The notes under the pieces were generated by a model. The model was not told where the DNA came from and made no database searches. It saw nothing but the letters and a program-made list of their open reading frames with translations. From assembly GCA_017507385.1 (NCBI GenBank), contig JAFWAX010000082.1, positions 1-48,220 of the forward strand: a stretch of 48,220 bases of DNA, in the 5' to 3' direction. Position 1 is the first letter of the stretch. Each line of letters opens with the position of its first letter. This document shows, piece after piece, positions 16,812 through 25,022 of this stretch. The position numbers and the translations under genes were made by a program. This DNA comes from Bacteroidaceae bacterium (GTDB lineage: Bacteria > Bacteroidota > Bacteroidia > Bacteroidales > Bacteroidaceae).

Positions 16812-16885
16812 CGGTGCGTACGAGACTCGAACTCGTGACCCCATGCGTGACAGGCATGTATTCTAACCTACTGAACTAACGCACC
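16812..16885 (-). tRNA. tRNA-Asp (anticodon GTC), copy 2
   Basis: Read on the minus strand, the 74-base sequence has acceptor arms GGTGCGT/ACGCACC, a D arm with TTCAGTAGGTTAGAA, the anticodon loop CTGTCAC giving anticodon GTC, and the T arm TTCGAGTC. CCA is not encoded. The sequence is identical to the copy at 16930-17003. Confidence 0.96.
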
Positions 16886-16929
16886 AGTTGCCCCTTTTCT
16901 TTATAGACCTTGGATGCTTTTGGTCTTTG

Positions 16930-17003
16930 CGGTGCGTACGAGACTCGAACTCGTGACCCCATGCGTGACAGGCATGTATTCTAACCTACTGAACTAACGC
17001 ACC
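16930..17003 (-). tRNA. tRNA-Asp (anticodon GTC), copy 1
   Basis: Same structure and sequence as the neighbouring copy 118 bases away, with anticodon GTC. It is the promoter-proximal member of a two-tRNA transcript. Confidence 0.96.
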
Positions 17004-17024
17004 AGTGTTTTGCTTTTGCGAGTG

Positions 17025-17055
17025 CAAAGGTACAACTTTTTATGGAACCTGCAAA
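17025..17055 (-). promoter_or_regulatory. Promoter of the tandem tRNA-Asp genes
   Basis: On the minus strand TTTG (17052-17055), 19 bases and TACCTTTG (17025-17032) match the Bacteroidetes consensus. The first tRNA begins 21 bases downstream of the -7 box. Confidence 0.8.
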
Positions 17056-17185
17056 GGATTTTTCGATTTTTTTCGTCAAATTCTGAAAATATTTCTTTGC
17101 CTATGTATAGAGCCTTTGTGAGGCGTCTTTAATGCCTGTTTATTCCGAAATGAAGCCGTGTGGGATTTTGGCGTTGTTTGGAAAA

Positions 17186-17251
17186 TCGGTGTGCCCCACA
17201 GCGATGATTCGGAATGGGGCACACCGATAAAGCGATGTGCCCCACACCGTT
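17186..17251. repeat. Palindromic repeat, family A (GTGTGCCCCACA-type), copy 1
   Basis: TCGGTGTGCCCCA (17186-17198) and TGGGGCACACCGA (17215-17227) form a perfect 13-bp inverted repeat. A third unit, GATGTGCCCCACACCGTT, follows at 17234-17251. The same units, in a different order, are found at 39665-39733. No gene is seen in the rest of 17056-17578. Confidence 0.85.
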
Positions 17252-17578
17252 CAAGTGGTATGCTGGTGTGCAAAATTTGCCTATGAGAGTTGAATGAGAA
17301 AAGAAGGGGGCAGCATCATTCAAACACAGTTTTATAGATGACGAAATAAGCCGAGTGTTCTATTTTATAAATCTCAATTGCAGCAAGTTCAAGGTGAGGT
17401 GATGGTGCCCCCAGAAGCTTGTTTCTTAAGCACTTCTTCATAATACGCAGCCAATGCCTCTTCTGCTAATTTGGCCTCCAGCTTCGTTAGTGCTTGCGCT
17501 GCTATTCTTGAACGGTATTTTGCAATACACGTTCAAAGCCACGATTATCTGTTCTCTTGTCCAGTTTTTTGCCATAGC

Positions 17579-18238
17579 CTATTTCTTTGGTGGTGTCATT
17601 ATCGGCAATTGCTGGCTCCCATTGGTTTTGCCATTATTCCCATAGTTCCCATTCCTCCCATTGAGATAGCCCATTCCATGCTCTTCCCTCCACTGTCTTC
17701 TTGCAGCCGACATCTGTTCCTTGATGCCGCCATCCTGCAAGAACTCCGTCTTGTACTTTTCCAGAAGCCGCTTCAGTAAATAGTCCGTCTGATGAATCAG
17801 CACTAACGCCACATTTGCAGCAGTAATATCATCTCTCAGTTCGCACACTCGTATGTAGTCGGCTGGCTTCGAGTGCTGTTTGCACCATTCACGCGCATTT
17901 CTGCACTGCTGACTGTTCACATCCCATATCTTGTTGCCGTGGTTACTCAAATAGTCCTCATAATCCTCCTGCAATTCCTTTAAACTTGCCTTTGCCACGT
18001 TCACCAGCTTGATGCAAGCCTCTGTTGATGTCGTACCTGTTTCATTCCCTTCTGCAATGTTTTGCTTCCCTGAACGAGCCGCCTGCTTCATCTGGTCAAC
18101 CGTACGGTCGCCAATCTGCGGTAAGTAGTGCTCTATGAAATAGCACGTCAAGTCGTAGATGCACTCCGACTTCTGAAAGGCAATTAGCTTTTTGTAATCG
18201 CCTTTAGGAACGAGAAAACTGTTTGTGTCGGTTGGCAT
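17579..18238 (-). CDS. Four helix bundle protein (23S rRNA intervening-sequence protein-like)
   Basis: A 219-aa protein of the four-helix-bundle family related to the proteins encoded in 23S rRNA intervening sequences. The diagnostic stretch is VDQMKQAARSGKQNIAEGNE (about 44-63), followed by helices with KASLKELQEDYEDYL and a further helix ending LLKRLLEKYK. Residues about 190-210 are a low-complexity Gly/Asn run (GRNGNYGNNGKTNG). Its function is not established; family members are often near mobile or rearranging DNA. It is 30 bases downstream of a small reading frame (18269-18382). No rRNA gene is nearby. Confidence 0.8.
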   Translation of the reverse strand: MPTDTNSFLVPKGDYKKLIAFQKSECIYDLTCYFIEHYLPQIGDRTVDQMKQAARSGKQNIAEGNETGTTSTEACIKLVNVAKASLKELQEDYEDYLSNHGNKIWDVNSQQCRNAREWCKQHSKPADYIRVCELRDDITAANVALVLIHQTDYLLKRLLEKYKTEFLQDGGIKEQMSAARRQWREEHGMGYLNGRNGNYGNNGKTNGSQQLPIMTPPKK

Positions 18239-18268
18239 AGTAGTTTAGTATGAGTGAGAATGATGAGA

Positions 18269-18382
18269 TTAATGGGATAAATGAGAATTGATGAAGAAAT
18301 CGCCATATACCTTCACGCCGTTTGCCTCATCCACTTCTTCGGGGAAATCAGCCAGTTTTATGTTTTCTTTCTTCTTTGCCAT
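18269..18382 (-). CDS. Possible small protein (37 aa) upstream of the four-helix-bundle gene
   Basis: A 37-codon frame begins MAKKKENIKLADFPEEVDEA, has the start and amino-acid mix of a real protein, and is co-directional with the four-helix-bundle gene 30 bases downstream. Its last residues (NSHLSH) fall in a degenerate series of CTCAT repeats that continues to the next gene, so the original C terminus may be lost. Not recognised as any family. Confidence 0.4.
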   Translation of the reverse strand: MAKKKENIKLADFPEEVDEANGVKVYGDFFINSHLSH

Positions 18383-18597
18383 ATCTCTATTTTTCCACTT
18401 GCAAAGATACTACTTTCCCCTTCACCCGCCAAACTTCCTTCAAAAATTATTTGTTTGCAGTTTGGCAATGGAAACTGTTCTACTTGTGCGTAGCAGTGGA
18501 GCGGAGATGATTTTTTGAAAAAAGTGACGCAATCATTCGTGGATTGCAATGGTGGGCTTGTGTCTTTGTGTCGTCATTGGAAGGGAAGCGTCAGAAA

Positions 18598-18630
18598 CGT
18601 AATTACGGTACGCCCACAGCCGTAATTGCG
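18598..18630. repeat. Small inverted repeat CGTAATTACGG/CCGTAATTGCG
   Basis: An 11-bp inverted repeat with one mismatch and an 11-base loop (TACGCCCACAG). It is the main structure in the otherwise empty stretch 18383-18722. It could be another intergenic palindrome, but no second copy was seen in the window. Confidence 0.5.
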
Positions 18631-18722
18631 TTGACGGGCGAAAGGTAATTTCGATGGTGGGCATCAGGTAAAGGTGAAAGTTGAAGAGTGGCTTGCGTGG
18701 TGCAGGGAGTTGGTAGCGTATA

Positions 18723-18759
18723 AAAGAAGGCATAGGGTCGGAAACTCTATGCCTTCTTT
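18723..18759. terminator. Terminator downstream of the C1 peptidase gene
   Basis: AAAGAAGGCATAG pairs perfectly with CTATGCCTTCTTT around an 11-base loop; on the minus strand a T run follows. It lies 26 bases past the stop of the peptidase gene. Confidence 0.8.
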
Positions 18760-18784
18760 ATAATATATAATATATGTGTAACTC

Positions 18785-19972
18785 TTACTTGAGACCTAAT
18801 TTTTTTGCGATGTTCTTTGGAATGGCATCCTTGTGAATGAGGATGTTCATTGTTTTGTAGGCAACAAATGCCTTGGATGCGTACCAGACGCCGTTGTATT
18901 TGTAGTTGGTACCCCATGAGTTTTTCACCATGAAGTATTCCTTGCCGTTCTGGTCTTTGGCGATGCCGTAGATGAGCATGCCGTGGTCGTCGGTAGTTTC
19001 CCAGTTGTCGTAAGCCTCTTGGCGCATTTCTTGAGTTACGGTGATTTCAGGGAGCGGGCGTGCTGTGTAGGCTGTTTTATTGCTTGTTCCTGATGTGCCG
19101 AACCAACGAGCATAGTCAGAGCCGTTCTCGTCCTTTACCTTCTTCAGGTCGGGGCATACTGCGATGCCGTCGCGTGAAAATCCGTTTTCTGTCACGTCAG
19201 CACCCCATGCGAAGGTGTATCCGTTTTTCACGCCGCTTTCCATTACTTCCATGAACTCGTCGAGTGGGAGGTTGTAGGAGAGTCCCCATCGCCAGTTGTC
19301 CTGAACTTCGATGACAAACTCCTCGTAGAAAGGATGGTGCGTGAATGAGGTGAGGCTCACATAGTCGTCCATGTTCAGGCCAGTAGAAGCCATGTATGAT
19401 TGTGGTGTATAGGTCTTGCCCTCGTAGGTGAATTCTGCTGGACATTCGCCGAGATAGTTGTCGAGCGTAGAGTTGATGGACTTGAACCAGATTGGAGAGA
19501 GCTTTTTCTGTTTGCCTTTGGCAATGGCTGCAACCTGTGGCTCAAGAATGGAGAAGAATTCGCTGAAGTTTGGCAGAGTGTCGCCATAGAGAGTGCCTGG
19601 CTCGGGCATGGCTGACTGAGGAATCATGCCATAGTGCTTCATGCAGTAAACAGCATCGTAGAAGGAACCTCCTTGGCTGAAGCTGATGTCGCCATGCAGG
19701 CGTACAGATGCTTTGGCGCGGTCTTCGTATGTCTTGTGGGCGAGATACATTTCAGAGAAATCCCACTCTCCTTTGCCCATGCGGAGTAGCTCTGCCTCGA
19801 AAAATCCCAATGAGGAGAAGGCCCAGCATGTGCCTGAATTGTTCTGATTTTTAGTTGATGTGATAGGGTTTTCTTTCACGACAGTAAACTGAAATCCTTC
19901 TTCCTTGTTTTCTTGAGCAAACAGGGAAGTGCCCAGCGCGAAAAGCGCAGTAATGATGAATGCTTTTTTCAT
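18785..19972 (-). CDS. pepC: Exported C1-family cysteine peptidase (aminopeptidase C/bleomycin hydrolase type)
   Basis: A 395-aa papain-like peptidase with a signal peptide (1-19, ending LFAQ). The catalytic set is complete: oxyanion Gln43, Cys49 in NSGTCWAF, His330 in TTDDHGMLIYG and Asn351 in VKNSWGTN. The spacing and the sequences TYEDRAKASVRLHGDISFSQGG and DHGMLI are those of PepC/bleomycin hydrolase, which trim N-terminal residues from peptides, although classical PepC is cytosolic and about 440-450 aa. The signal peptide places this one in the periplasm. It stands alone between a terminator and the rpsA terminator. Confidence 0.88.
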   Translation of the reverse strand: MKKAFIITALFALGTSLFAQENKEEGFQFTVVKENPITSTKNQNNSGTCWAFSSLGFFEAELLRMGKGEWDFSEMYLAHKTYEDRAKASVRLHGDISFSQGGSFYDAVYCMKHYGMIPQSAMPEPGTLYGDTLPNFSEFFSILEPQVAAIAKGKQKKLSPIWFKSINSTLDNYLGECPAEFTYEGKTYTPQSYMASTGLNMDDYVSLTSFTHHPFYEEFVIEVQDNWRWGLSYNLPLDEFMEVMESGVKNGYTFAWGADVTENGFSRDGIAVCPDLKKVKDENGSDYARWFGTSGTSNKTAYTARPLPEITVTQEMRQEAYDNWETTDDHGMLIYGIAKDQNGKEYFMVKNSWGTNYKYNGVWYASKAFVAYKTMNILIHKDAIPKNIAKKLGLK

Positions 19973-20119
19973 GAGTTATTAGTCAAAAGAAATAAATACA
20001 GATTTCTAAAAGTAGTTTTTCATTTGCAAAGGTATTGTAAATCGTTTGAAAAAACAAACGATTTGATGATTTTCGTGCTTTTTCTTATATATAATAATGT
20101 GTAAAAAGGGGAAAAAGAA

Positions 20120-20148
20120 AAGGGGATGCGTTTGTGGCGCATCCCCTT
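20120..20148 (-). terminator. Terminator of rpsA
   Basis: AAGGGGATGCG and CGCATCCCCTT form an 11-bp perfect stem with a 7-base loop; T-rich sequence follows on the minus strand. It is 31 bases past the rpsA stop codon. Confidence 0.85.
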
Positions 20149-20178
20149 GGAAGTATGTGTGATGAGAATGTCATCGGA

Positions 20179-21966
20179 TTAGTTTTCCATCTGTGCCTTG
20201 AGAGCAGCAAGTGCGTCGATGTCGCCGAGAGTTGTAGAAGCAGCAACATTCTTGATTGCAGGAGCCTGCTCCTTCTGTGGGCGGCTTGCTTTCTTTGCTG
20301 CAGCTTCTGCTTTCTTTGCAGCCTTTGCTTCTGCGCGGGCAACATCTTCGAAGATGCGTGAATGAGAAAGGATGATGCGCTTTGCCTCCTTGTTGAATTC
20401 GATAACTTTGAACTCGAGAGTCTCACCAAGCTGAGCCTGGCTGCCATCTTCCTTCACGAGGTGCTTAGGAGTAGCAAAGCCTTCTACGCCACCTTCGAGA
20501 GCAATCACAGCGCCCTTGTCGAGAACTTCTGCAACCTTACCCTCGTGGATAGAATCCTGAGTGTAGATTGTCTCGAAGTTATCCCATGGGTTATCTTCAA
20601 GCTGCTTGTGACCGAGAGAGAGACGACGGTTTTCCTTGTCGATGTCAAGTACCTGAACCTCAATCTGCTCGCCAATCTTTGTAAATTCAGATGGGTGCTT
20701 AACCTTCTTTGTCCAAGAGAGGTCGGAAATGTGGATGAGACCGTCAACGCCTTCTTCTACCTCAACGAATACACCGAAGTTTGTGAAGTTGCGTACCTTT
20801 GCAGTGTGCTTGCTGCCAACAGGATACTTCTCTTCGATGTTCTCCCATGGGTCAGCCTTGAGCTGCTTCACGCCGAGAGACATCTTGCGCTCTTCGCGGT
20901 CGAGTGTGAGGATAACTGCCTCAACTTCGTCACCAACCTTCATGAACTCTTGTGCAGAGTGGAGGTGTGCGCTCCAAGACATTTCAGAAACGTGGATGAG
21001 ACCTTCTACGCCTGGTGCAATCTCGATGAATGCACCGTAGTCAGCCATTACAACGACTTTACCCTGTACTTTGTCACCAACTTTGAGGTCTGCTGAGAGT
21101 GCATCCCATGGGTGTGGAGTGAGCTGCTTCAAGCCGAGAGCAATACGCTTCTTCTCGTCGTCGAAGTCGATGATAACAACGTTGAGTTTCTGGTCGAGCT
21201 CAACAATTTCCTTTGGATCGCTTACGCGGCCCCAAGAAAGGTCTGTGATGTGGATGAGACCGTCAACACCACCGAGGTCGATAAATACACCGTAGTTGGT
21301 AATGTTCTTAACTGTTCCTTCGAGAATCTGACCTTTTTCGAGCTTTGAGATGATTTCCTTCTTCTGCTGCTCGAGCTCAGCCTCGATGAGAGCCTTGTGG
21401 CTAACAACTACGTTGCGGAATTCCTGATTGATTTTCACAATCTTGAACTCCATTGTCTTGCCAACAAATGTATCGTAATCGCGGATAGGCTTAACGTCAA
21501 TCTGAGAACCTGGGAGGAATGCCTCTGTGCCGAGTACGTCAACAATCATACCACCCTTTGTGCGGCACTTCACGAAACCTGTTACGATTTCATTGTTGTC
21601 GAGTGCTGCATTTACACGCTCCCAAGAACGGCTCTGACGAGCTTTCTTGTGAGAAAGGATGAGCTGACCTTTTTTGTCTTCCTGATTTTCAATGTAAACC
21701 TCAACGTTGTCGCCAACTTTGAGATCTGGAGCGTAGCGGAACTCGCTGCGTGCGATGATACCTTCGCTCTTGTAGCCAATGTTTACAACAACTTCACGGT
21801 CGTTGATAGCAGTAACTGTACCGTCAACAACTTCGTTGTCGTTAACGTTGTTGAGAGTGCCTTCGTAGGCAGCTGCTTGAGCGGCTTTGTCAGCTGCGCT
21901 CACGCCGTCGTTCTCGAATGCATCCCAATCGAAACCTTCCAGCGGTTTAATTTCTTTAATTTCCAT
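20179..21966 (-). CDS. rpsA: 30S ribosomal protein S1
   Basis: S1 binds mRNA leaders on the small ribosomal subunit. The 595-aa product contains six S1 (OB-fold) repeats at about 46-111, 127-193, 214-282, 299-369, 386-456 and 473-541. Repeats 3-5 carry the consensus GVDGLIHISDLSW. An acidic N-terminal segment precedes them and an Ala/Lys-rich tail follows (KAAKKAEAAAKKASRP). It has its own strong promoter (22062-22093) and a terminator, so it is probably monocistronic. Confidence 0.96.
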   Translation of the reverse strand: MEIKEIKPLEGFDWDAFENDGVSAADKAAQAAAYEGTLNNVNDNEVVDGTVTAINDREVVVNIGYKSEGIIARSEFRYAPDLKVGDNVEVYIENQEDKKGQLILSHKKARQSRSWERVNAALDNNEIVTGFVKCRTKGGMIVDVLGTEAFLPGSQIDVKPIRDYDTFVGKTMEFKIVKINQEFRNVVVSHKALIEAELEQQKKEIISKLEKGQILEGTVKNITNYGVFIDLGGVDGLIHITDLSWGRVSDPKEIVELDQKLNVVIIDFDDEKKRIALGLKQLTPHPWDALSADLKVGDKVQGKVVVMADYGAFIEIAPGVEGLIHVSEMSWSAHLHSAQEFMKVGDEVEAVILTLDREERKMSLGVKQLKADPWENIEEKYPVGSKHTAKVRNFTNFGVFVEVEEGVDGLIHISDLSWTKKVKHPSEFTKIGEQIEVQVLDIDKENRRLSLGHKQLEDNPWDNFETIYTQDSIHEGKVAEVLDKGAVIALEGGVEGFATPKHLVKEDGSQAQLGETLEFKVIEFNKEAKRIILSHSRIFEDVARAEAKAAKKAEAAAKKASRPQKEQAPAIKNVAASTTLGDIDALAALKAQMEN

Positions 21967-22061
21967 AATAATAAATTGTTTTTAATTAATAAAGTTAGAC
22001 ATTATGTTGATAAAATCTAAAATTCTTGTCCAAGCCAAAGTGTGGGCATACAAAACGGCTG

Positions 22062-22093
22062 CAAAGTTAGTGATTTCCCGATGATTGAACAAA
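22062..22093 (-). promoter_or_regulatory. Promoter of rpsA
   Basis: TTTG (22090-22093), a 20-base spacer and TAACTTTG (22062-22069) on the minus strand. The leader to the ATG at 21966 is then about 90 bases long, enough room for leader-based control, although no clear fold is seen. Confidence 0.8.
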
Positions 22094-22179
22094 TTTTCCG
22101 GGGTGATTTTCCAATTCTCCTTGCTTTTTCTGTTCAATCGTCCATTTTGCAGGTTGCATTAGACTTTACAATCTGATAT

Positions 22180-23250
22180 TTAGTCTTCTATGACAGGCCA
22201 TCCGTCTTTGTTGAAGTTCATCTTTTTGATGAATAGTTTTGCTTTGCCGTTTTCGGACTTTACATAGGCATGGCTGACGAAATACCATTGTCCGTCGAAG
22301 TGATATGCAGAGTTGTGTCCTACACCAAAGTATTGAGCATTAGGGCCTATGAGTATGTCTCCGCCTCCTTTTTCCATAGGTTGTCCCTTGCTGTCAATGT
22401 AAGGTCCGTCAATTTTTTTGCTGCGACCGACCACTGTACGATAAGTGCTTCGTTCGCCTCGGCAGCAGTAATCAAAGCTGACGAATAGGTAATAATATTT
22501 GCCTTCTTTGATGATGAATGGGGCTTCTACAGCATTTGTGCCTGCTTCAATCGTGTCTCCTCCTTCGATGGTGAAATGTTCGACATTGTTGAGCTCAGCA
22601 AGAGTAAGTTTCTTTCCGATGCGTCGTGATATGGTTTTAGGCTTCCCATCTAATGTTTTGAAGTCTTTCTTTAACTTGACCATTTGTATGCCGTCCCAGA
22701 AAGAACCGAATGTGAGCCAAGGTGTTCCTTTTTTGTCAACGATGAGATTGGGGTCTATGGCATTGTAATTGTCTATACGCTGATGGGAGACGATGACTGC
22801 GCCTTGGTCTTCCCACTTGTAGTCAGGTGATTGTGGGTCAAGGGTTTTGTTGGTGGCAAGTCCTATTGCGGAACCATTCTTCCCGAATGTGGAGCATGAA
22901 TAATAGAGGAGCCATTGTCCATCATGATAGCTGATGTCTGGTGCCCAAGTGTGGCCGTGATAACCTCGGACTGAGTCTGTTGCCCATTGAGGAATAGGGT
23001 TGAGAGCGGATCTTTCATGTTTCCATGTTTTCATGTCGCTTGATGAAAGAATGCTTACACCCATGCCTGTTGCGAAAATGTAATATTTCCCATCTTTGTC
23101 ACGAGCCATGACGGGGTCGTGTACATCGGGATTCGTTGTCGTGAATGAAGTGCGTGGTCGTCTCCTGTTTTCCTGATTTTCTTGTGCATAGAGTAAACAG
23201 GGCAGTGTGAATAGAAAAAGGGATACGAGAGTCGTAAATGTTAGTTTCAT
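22180..23250 (-). CDS. Glycoside hydrolase family 43 (arabinan endo-1,5-alpha-L-arabinosidase-like)
   Basis: A 356-aa secreted enzyme (signal peptide 1-22, ending LLYAQ). The five-bladed propeller of GH43 is indicated by the catalytic trio: Asp45 in VHDPV (base), Asp166 in NAIDPNLI (pKa modulator) and Glu242 in NAVEAPFI (acid). HTWAPDI, FGSFWDGIQM and GVGHNSAYHFDG are typical of the arabinanase subfamilies, so it probably cuts alpha-1,5-arabinan. It lies 31 bases downstream of prmA on the same strand and may be read through from it. No SusC/D genes accompany it. Confidence 0.9.
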   Translation of the reverse strand: MKLTFTTLVSLFLFTLPCLLYAQENQENRRRPRTSFTTTNPDVHDPVMARDKDGKYYIFATGMGVSILSSSDMKTWKHERSALNPIPQWATDSVRGYHGHTWAPDISYHDGQWLLYYSCSTFGKNGSAIGLATNKTLDPQSPDYKWEDQGAVIVSHQRIDNYNAIDPNLIVDKKGTPWLTFGSFWDGIQMVKLKKDFKTLDGKPKTISRRIGKKLTLAELNNVEHFTIEGGDTIEAGTNAVEAPFIIKEGKYYYLFVSFDYCCRGERSTYRTVVGRSKKIDGPYIDSKGQPMEKGGGDILIGPNAQYFGVGHNSAYHFDGQWYFVSHAYVKSENGKAKLFIKKMNFNKDGWPVIED

Positions 23251-23281
23251 AAGTTTGTGTTAGTTATAGGGTGAATATTGT

Positions 23282-24076
23282 TTAAGGTTCTAAGCGGAGT
23301 TTCATGACAGTCCAGTCGTTTTTTTCGGTTATATCAATAACGGAAAGTTTGTTTTTGGAAGCCGTTTCTTTCATTTCAGGAATATCTTTTGTGTAAAATC
23401 CTGAGATGTAAAGGATGCCATTGGGCTCGAGATGTTGTATGTAGGTCGGAATGTCTTCTATTAGTATGTTTTTGTGAATGTTGGCCACAATGGTATTGAA
23501 TTGCCCTGTGATAGCGGAAGCATCGCCTAATAGAATCTCTACATTATTAATATTATTAAGAGAGAAATTTTCTGCAGCATTCTTAACGCTGAATTCATCA
23601 ATGTCAATGGCAACAATTTTTTCAGCTCCTTTTAGAGCCATGGCTATGCCGAGCACTCCTGTTCCCGTACCCATATCGAGGACGCGCTGAGCTGTGAAGT
23701 CTTCTTGCCATAACAATGATGTAATTTGGTAGGTGGTTTCGTGAGAACCAGATCCGAATGCCATGCGAGGATTCAGACGTATGCCAAATTCACGTTCGAG
23801 GATGGGGTCAAAACCGTTACGTTCCCATTCTTCATTCCAGTTTTTGTTTTCTAAATGATGGATGCTATAGGTGAAGGATGTGTCGGGAATGACAACGTCC
23901 TCTAATGTGTTTTGAAGAGCTGATTCTGAAAAGGTTTCTTTCGAGATGTATGCTTTAATGCCTGTTTCGGTAGGTTCAAAAGAATCGAAACCGATTTCTC
24001 CAAGCTGTGCACAAAGAATGTCGCCTGCAGCTTCAGAATAGGGGGTGATGGTAATGTTGGCGTAAAGGTATTGCAT
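23282..24076 (-). CDS. prmA: Ribosomal protein L11 methyltransferase
   Basis: PrmA trimethylates ribosomal protein L11 using S-adenosylmethionine. The 264-aa product has an N-terminal substrate-binding domain, the motif MAFGSGSHETT (105-115) and the SAM-binding LDMGTGTGVLG (133-143), followed by the acidic AIDID loop and VANIHKNIL (the NxxxxxL part of the active site). Length is as expected for Bacteroidetes PrmA. It lies 5 bases downstream of the GH25 gene and is probably co-transcribed. Confidence 0.95.
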   Translation of the reverse strand: MQYLYANITITPYSEAAGDILCAQLGEIGFDSFEPTETGIKAYISKETFSESALQNTLEDVVIPDTSFTYSIHHLENKNWNEEWERNGFDPILEREFGIRLNPRMAFGSGSHETTYQITSLLWQEDFTAQRVLDMGTGTGVLGIAMALKGAEKIVAIDIDEFSVKNAAENFSLNNINNVEILLGDASAITGQFNTIVANIHKNILIEDIPTYIQHLEPNGILYISGFYTKDIPEMKETASKNKLSVIDITEKNDWTVMKLRLEP

Positions 24077-24081
24077 GGGGG

Positions 24082-24933
24082 TTATGGTCTGTGAATTTCT
24101 TCATCGTTTTTTATGGTCATGTCAACAAGGTCTTGGTATTTCCCATTGAAAAGGTTGATGTCCACGTAGCCTTTGATGCCGTCCACTTTCCCGACATCTG
24201 TGTGCTGCCAGAAAGCCCACTCTCCGTTGTACACAAGTGAATCTACATAATAATGGGCAATCCAATATGGGTATTTGTCAAAGTCGGGAGAATTGAGGTA
24301 CGTCGTCTTGAATTTGTAGCCAGTATAGAGTATAGGAGTGATTCCGTAGTGTTTCTCTACAGCATTCATCCAGTTCAATACTTCTCGTTGCAATTGGGGG
24401 GTGGAGTAGTTGCCTATTTCTTCAACATCAAGTACAGGAGGAAGGTCGTTCTCGTCCAATTGCACCATTTTGCAATAGAAGTTAGCTTGTTCTTTGCCAG
24501 ATGTATGAGGGCTGAAATAATGATATGCACCACGAATGATGTCGTTTTTCTTAGCGTTATGAAAATTCTGATTGAAATTTTCATCCCAGAGGTCGGTTCC
24601 TTCAGTTGCTTTTATAAAAACAAATGATACAGGCGCATCTTGAATTTGTGCATTCCGTACTTTATCCCAGTTTATATCTCCTTGATAATGTGAAATATCA
24701 ATGCCTCTGACTAATCCTTTGGGATAGGTGACATTACCATATAAGGCTTTCCATCTAAAAGAGTAGGGACTGACAAATGTCTTGTAAAAAAAATAGATGT
24801 AAACAACTATAATGAAAGCGAGAATACCCCATAGAATATAAGAAGGAAATCTTCGGAAAGGATTGCTCTTGACGTTTTTCTTCTTTGTCTTTCTGGTGGT
24901 ATTTTTTTTGTTATTTTTCTTAGTAGTAGACAT
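24082..24933 (-). CDS. GH25 family lysozyme (muramidase), membrane-anchored
   Basis: A 283-aa protein with a Lys/Asn-rich cytoplasmic N terminus (1-30), one transmembrane segment (about 31-50) and a GH25 domain. Visible are GIDISHYQG (77-85, first catalytic Asp region), FVFIKATEG (104-112) and the catalytic DVEE (169-172). GH25 enzymes cleave the N-acetylmuramic acid-N-acetylglucosamine bond, so this is likely a cell-wall hydrolase facing the periplasm. It is separated from the upstream pfp gene by a terminator-like hairpin. Confidence 0.92.
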   Translation of the reverse strand: MSTTKKNNKKNTTRKTKKKNVKSNPFRRFPSYILWGILAFIIVVYIYFFYKTFVSPYSFRWKALYGNVTYPKGLVRGIDISHYQGDINWDKVRNAQIQDAPVSFVFIKATEGTDLWDENFNQNFHNAKKNDIIRGAYHYFSPHTSGKEQANFYCKMVQLDENDLPPVLDVEEIGNYSTPQLQREVLNWMNAVEKHYGITPILYTGYKFKTTYLNSPDFDKYPYWIAHYYVDSLVYNGEWAFWQHTDVGKVDGIKGYVDINLFNGKYQDLVDMTIKNDEEIHRP

Positions 24934-24951
24934 CTGTGAAGACGGTTATGA

Positions 24952-25003
24952 AAAGGTGAAAAATCCAAATGGTCTAAAAATAGCCAGTGGATTTTTCACC
25001 TTT
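24952..25003 (-). terminator. Terminator-like hairpin between pfp and the GH25 gene
   Basis: GGTGAAAAATCCA (24955-24967) and TGGATTTTTCACC (24988-25000) form a 13-bp perfect stem extended by AAA/TTT, with a 20-base loop. It lies about 20 bases past the pfp stop. Confidence 0.7.
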
Positions 25004-25022
25004 GAAAATTCCTCAACGATAA

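Noticed and set aside
16812..17003. Two long identical direct repeats that could suggest a CRISPR or duplicated element
   Set aside because: They are two complete tRNA-Asp genes with a shared promoter and terminator.
20362..21096. Long open frame (244 codons) on the plus strand opposite rpsA
   Set aside because: It is a shadow of the repetitive S1 domains: rich in Cys, Asn and Val with no family resemblance, and fully antisense to a certain ribosomal gene.
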